DNA from: Syntrophaceae bacterium UBA5744 | GTDB taxonomy: Bacteria; Desulfobacterota; Syntrophia; Syntrophales; UBA2192 | Direction: 5' to 3' | Length of the DNA: 16,031 nt | Assembly (NCBI GenBank): GCA_002419215.1 | Contig: DIFQ01000111.1 | Coordinates: forward strand, 17,848-33,878 | Shown here: one piece after another, positions 14,058 through 16,031 of the stretch | Numbering within the stretch: position 1 is the stretch's first letter | Layout: every line of letters starts with the position of its first letter | The notes under the pieces: model-generated | Told to the model about the DNA's origin: nothing | What the model saw: the letters and a program-made list of their open reading frames with translations, nothing else | The model's database searches: none | Made by a program: the position numbers and the translations under genes

Positions 14058-15155
14058 ATGAAACGCATCGGTTCGGCCTGTCGTTTTTTTGCAGTCATCA
14101 TGACGGCTCTGTGCCTGATTACGGCGCTGCCCGGGTCCGGCATGGCCGCGAAGGAACCCGTCAAGGTGGCCTTTATCTATGTAGGTCCCGTGGGCGATGC
14201 GGGCTGGTCCTACGCCCACGACCAGGGCCGCAAGCACCTCGAGAAGAACCTCCCCGGCGTGAAGACGGCCTTCGTCGAATCGGTGCCGGAAGGGGCCGAC
14301 GCCGAGCGGATCCTGACCCAGTTCGCCCGCGACGGCTACAAGGTCATCTTTGCGACGAGCTTCGGATACATGGACGCTGTCATCAACGTGGCGAAGAAAT
14401 TCCCCGACGTCCGCTTCGAGCACTGCTCGGGTTTCAAGACGGCGCCCAATGCCTCCACTTATTTCGGCAGGATCTACGAGTCCCGCTACCTCTCGGGGAT
14501 CGTTGCGGGAAAGATGACGAAGTCGAACCTCATCGGTTATGTGGCGGCTCACCCCATCCCGGAGGTGATCCGCGGGATCAACGCCTTTGCGCGGGGGGTG
14601 CGCTCCGTCAACTCCCGGGCGAAGGTCCGCGTGGTCTGGACGAACACCTGGTACAACCCCGCCTCGGAGAAGGAAGCCGCCAAGGCGCTGCTCGATGCGG
14701 GCTGCGACGTCATCGCCCAGCACCAGGATACTCCCGGCCCCATGCAGGCCGCCGAGGAGCGCGGCAAGTACGGCATCAGTTACAACTCGCCCATGATGCA
14801 GTTTGCCCCGAAGGCCGTGCTGACGGGCCCGGTCTGGAACTGGGGACCCTACTATGTCAAACGGGTCAAGGCCGTCATGGACGGGACCTGGAAGACGGGG
14901 CGGTACTGGGGCCCCATGGCGGACGGCATCGTAGATCTGGCTCCCTTCAACAAGGCCGTGCCCGCCGACGTGGTGAAGCTCGTCACCGCGAAGAAGCGCG
15001 ACATCGTACGCGGCAAGCTGCACCCCTTCGCCGGTCCCGTGTCGGACAACTCGGGCAAGGTCGTTGTGCCCGCAGGAAAGACCCTCTCGGACGAGGAAAT
15101 GCTCGGCTTCAACTGGTTTGTCGAGGGCGTCGAGGGGACACTGCCCAGGAAATAA
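14058..15155 (+). CDS. BMP-family (PnrA-like) ABC transporter substrate-binding protein
   Basis: A periplasmic solute-binding protein of the basic membrane protein (BMP/PnrA) family, whose characterised members bind purine nucleosides. It has 365 residues. The Sec signal peptide (residues 1 to about 30, MKRIGSACRFFAVIMTALCL, ending GSGMA) lacks a lipobox, so the protein should be soluble. Family blocks include KVAFIYVGPVGDAGWSYAHDQ, VIFATSFGYMDAVINVAKKF, and YESRYLSGIVAGKMTKSNLI followed by GYVAAHPIPEVIRGINAFARG. AGGAGGTG lies 7 nt from the ATG, a near-perfect ribosome binding site. The ABC ATPase gene follows after 18 nt. The exact ligand cannot be read from the sequence. Confidence 0.92.
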   Translation: MKRIGSACRFFAVIMTALCLITALPGSGMAAKEPVKVAFIYVGPVGDAGWSYAHDQGRKHLEKNLPGVKTAFVESVPEGADAERILTQFARDGYKVIFATSFGYMDAVINVAKKFPDVRFEHCSGFKTAPNASTYFGRIYESRYLSGIVAGKMTKSNLIGYVAAHPIPEVIRGINAFARGVRSVNSRAKVRVVWTNTWYNPASEKEAAKALLDAGCDVIAQHQDTPGPMQAAEERGKYGISYNSPMMQFAPKAVLTGPVWNWGPYYVKRVKAVMDGTWKTGRYWGPMADGIVDLAPFNKAVPADVVKLVTAKKRDIVRGKLHPFAGPVSDNSGKVVVPAGKTLSDEEMLGFNWFVEGVEGTLPRK

Positions 15156-15173
15156 GCACGGAGGCTCGCCCGG

Positions 15174-16031
15174 ATGCACCCGCCGCTCGTTCAGATGCGC
15201 GGCATCACGAAGGCCTTCCCCGGCGTCTTGGCCAACGACGGGGCGTCTCTCGAGCTGCGTGCCGGAGAGGTCCACGCCCTGCTGGGTGAAAATGGCGCCG
15301 GGAAGACGACCCTCATGAACATCCTCGCGGGGCTCTACCGCCCCGACGCCGGGGTCATCAGCCTGAAGGGCCGCGCCGCCGACATCCGATCGCCGGGACA
15401 GGCCATTGCGCTGGGCATCGGGATGGTCCACCAGCGATTCAAGCTGGTGCCGGGCTTTACCGTGGCGGAGAACGTCACGCTCGGCATGAGAGAGCCCCGC
15501 TTCGTGCTTCGCCCCCGGGACATCGAGGAGACCATCGGGAACTTCGCCCGCGGGCAGGGCCTCCCCGTCCACCCGCAGGCCCGCATCTGGCAGCTATCCG
15601 TGGGCGAGCAGCAGCGCGTCGAGATCGTCAAGGCCCTCTGGCGGGGCGCCGAGATCCTCATCATGGACGAGCCCACGGCTGTCCTCACCCCCCGGGAGGT
15701 GCGGGATCTCTTCGGCGTCATGCGGCGCATGGCCGACGAGGGAAAGGCCATCGTCTTCATCACCCACAAGCTCATCGAGGTGATGGAGATCGCCGACCGG
15801 GTCACGGTCATGCGGCAGGGGCGGCACAGGGCCACCGTGGAAAAAGCCGAAACGTCGCCCGGCGAGCTCGCCTCGCTGATGATGGGGGGCGAGCACGAGT
15901 TTCCCGTCTGTGACGCGGGGCTCGGCGGGCCCGGCCCCGTGGTCCTGGATGCACGGGAGCTGGCGGCCGAAGGAGACCGGGGCGAAAAGGCGCTGCGCGG
16001 GCTTTCCCTGCAGGTCCGGGGCGGCGAGATC
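15174..16031 (+). CDS. ABC importer ATPase, two-domain nucleoside/sugar type (runs off the window)
   Basis: The ATP-binding subunit of the importer whose binding protein is encoded just upstream. The first 286 codons are present. Domain one is complete: Walker A GENGAGKT (38-45), Q-loop Q87 (MVHQRF), signature LSVGEQQ (141-147), Walker B ILIMDE (161-166) and switch His198 (FITHK). A second ABC domain begins at about residue 265 (ELAAEGDRGEKALRGLSLQV), as in the YufO/NupO and RbsA type of fused ATPases, and is cut by the window end. GGAGG lies 9 nt before the ATG. BMP-type operons usually continue with two permease genes, which would lie beyond this window. Confidence 0.93.
   Translation, partial: MHPPLVQMRGITKAFPGVLANDGASLELRAGEVHALLGENGAGKTTLMNILAGLYRPDAGVISLKGRAADIRSPGQAIALGIGMVHQRFKLVPGFTVAENVTLGMREPRFVLRPRDIEETIGNFARGQGLPVHPQARIWQLSVGEQQRVEIVKALWRGAEILIMDEPTAVLTPREVRDLFGVMRRMADEGKAIVFITHKLIEVMEIADRVTVMRQGRHRATVEKAETSPGELASLMMGGEHEFPVCDAGLGGPGPVVLDARELAAEGDRGEKALRGLSLQVRGGEI

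Noticed and set aside
13992..15572. A 526-codon open frame on the minus strand opposite the BMP and ABC genes
   Set aside because: It is an antisense shadow of two well-supported genes in high-GC DNA. Its translation is rich in G, R, H and D with no recognisable domain.

Overview
The window is GC-rich, with genes packed tightly on both strands. It looks like a chromosomal segment from a deltaproteobacterium (Desulfobacterota), possibly of the Syntrophus/Smithella type. The basis is inference: an F-type ATP synthase operon with paired b' and b subunits, a bactofilin next to it, a divergent mreBCD-mrdA-rodA / PpiD arrangement, Slp-type lipoproteins, and heptameric intergenic repeats. No mobile element, CRISPR array, tRNA or rRNA was seen.

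Left part, minus strand (1-2576): the start of the ATP synthase operon in the order atpF', atpF, atpH, atpA (atpA runs off the window). Its start codons are coupled to the preceding stops. The operon is preceded by a leader of about 195 nt holding a sigma70-like promoter, a possible 34-codon leader ORF and an intrinsic terminator whose loop carries the leader stop codon. This resembles a pyrBI-style attenuator and is the most interesting candidate in the window.

Middle, minus strand (2679-8656): a cell-shape block transcribed mreB, mreC, mreD, mrdA (PBP2), rodA, then a bactofilin. MreB filaments, MreC/MreD and the RodA-PBP2 synthase pair form the elongasome. Heptamer tandem repeats lie just after the mreC and rodA stops, and one array abuts the mreD start so that it may be translated. 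Divergent from mreB is a PpiD/SurA-like periplasmic chaperone (8836-10440), which ends in a strong terminator.

Right part: a minus-strand envelope cluster (13303 to 10567) of two overlapping Slp-type lipoproteins, an exported protein of unknown function and a papain-like cysteine peptidase. On the plus strand come a small membrane-anchored protein, a repeat-rich spacer, a BMP-family substrate-binding protein and the first part of a two-domain ABC ATPase. The last two are the start of a nucleoside-type importer operon that continues beyond the window.

A theme running through the window is intergenic DNA made of 7-bp (once 8-bp) periodic repeats with different consensus sequences, mostly starting within about 12 nt of a stop codon.
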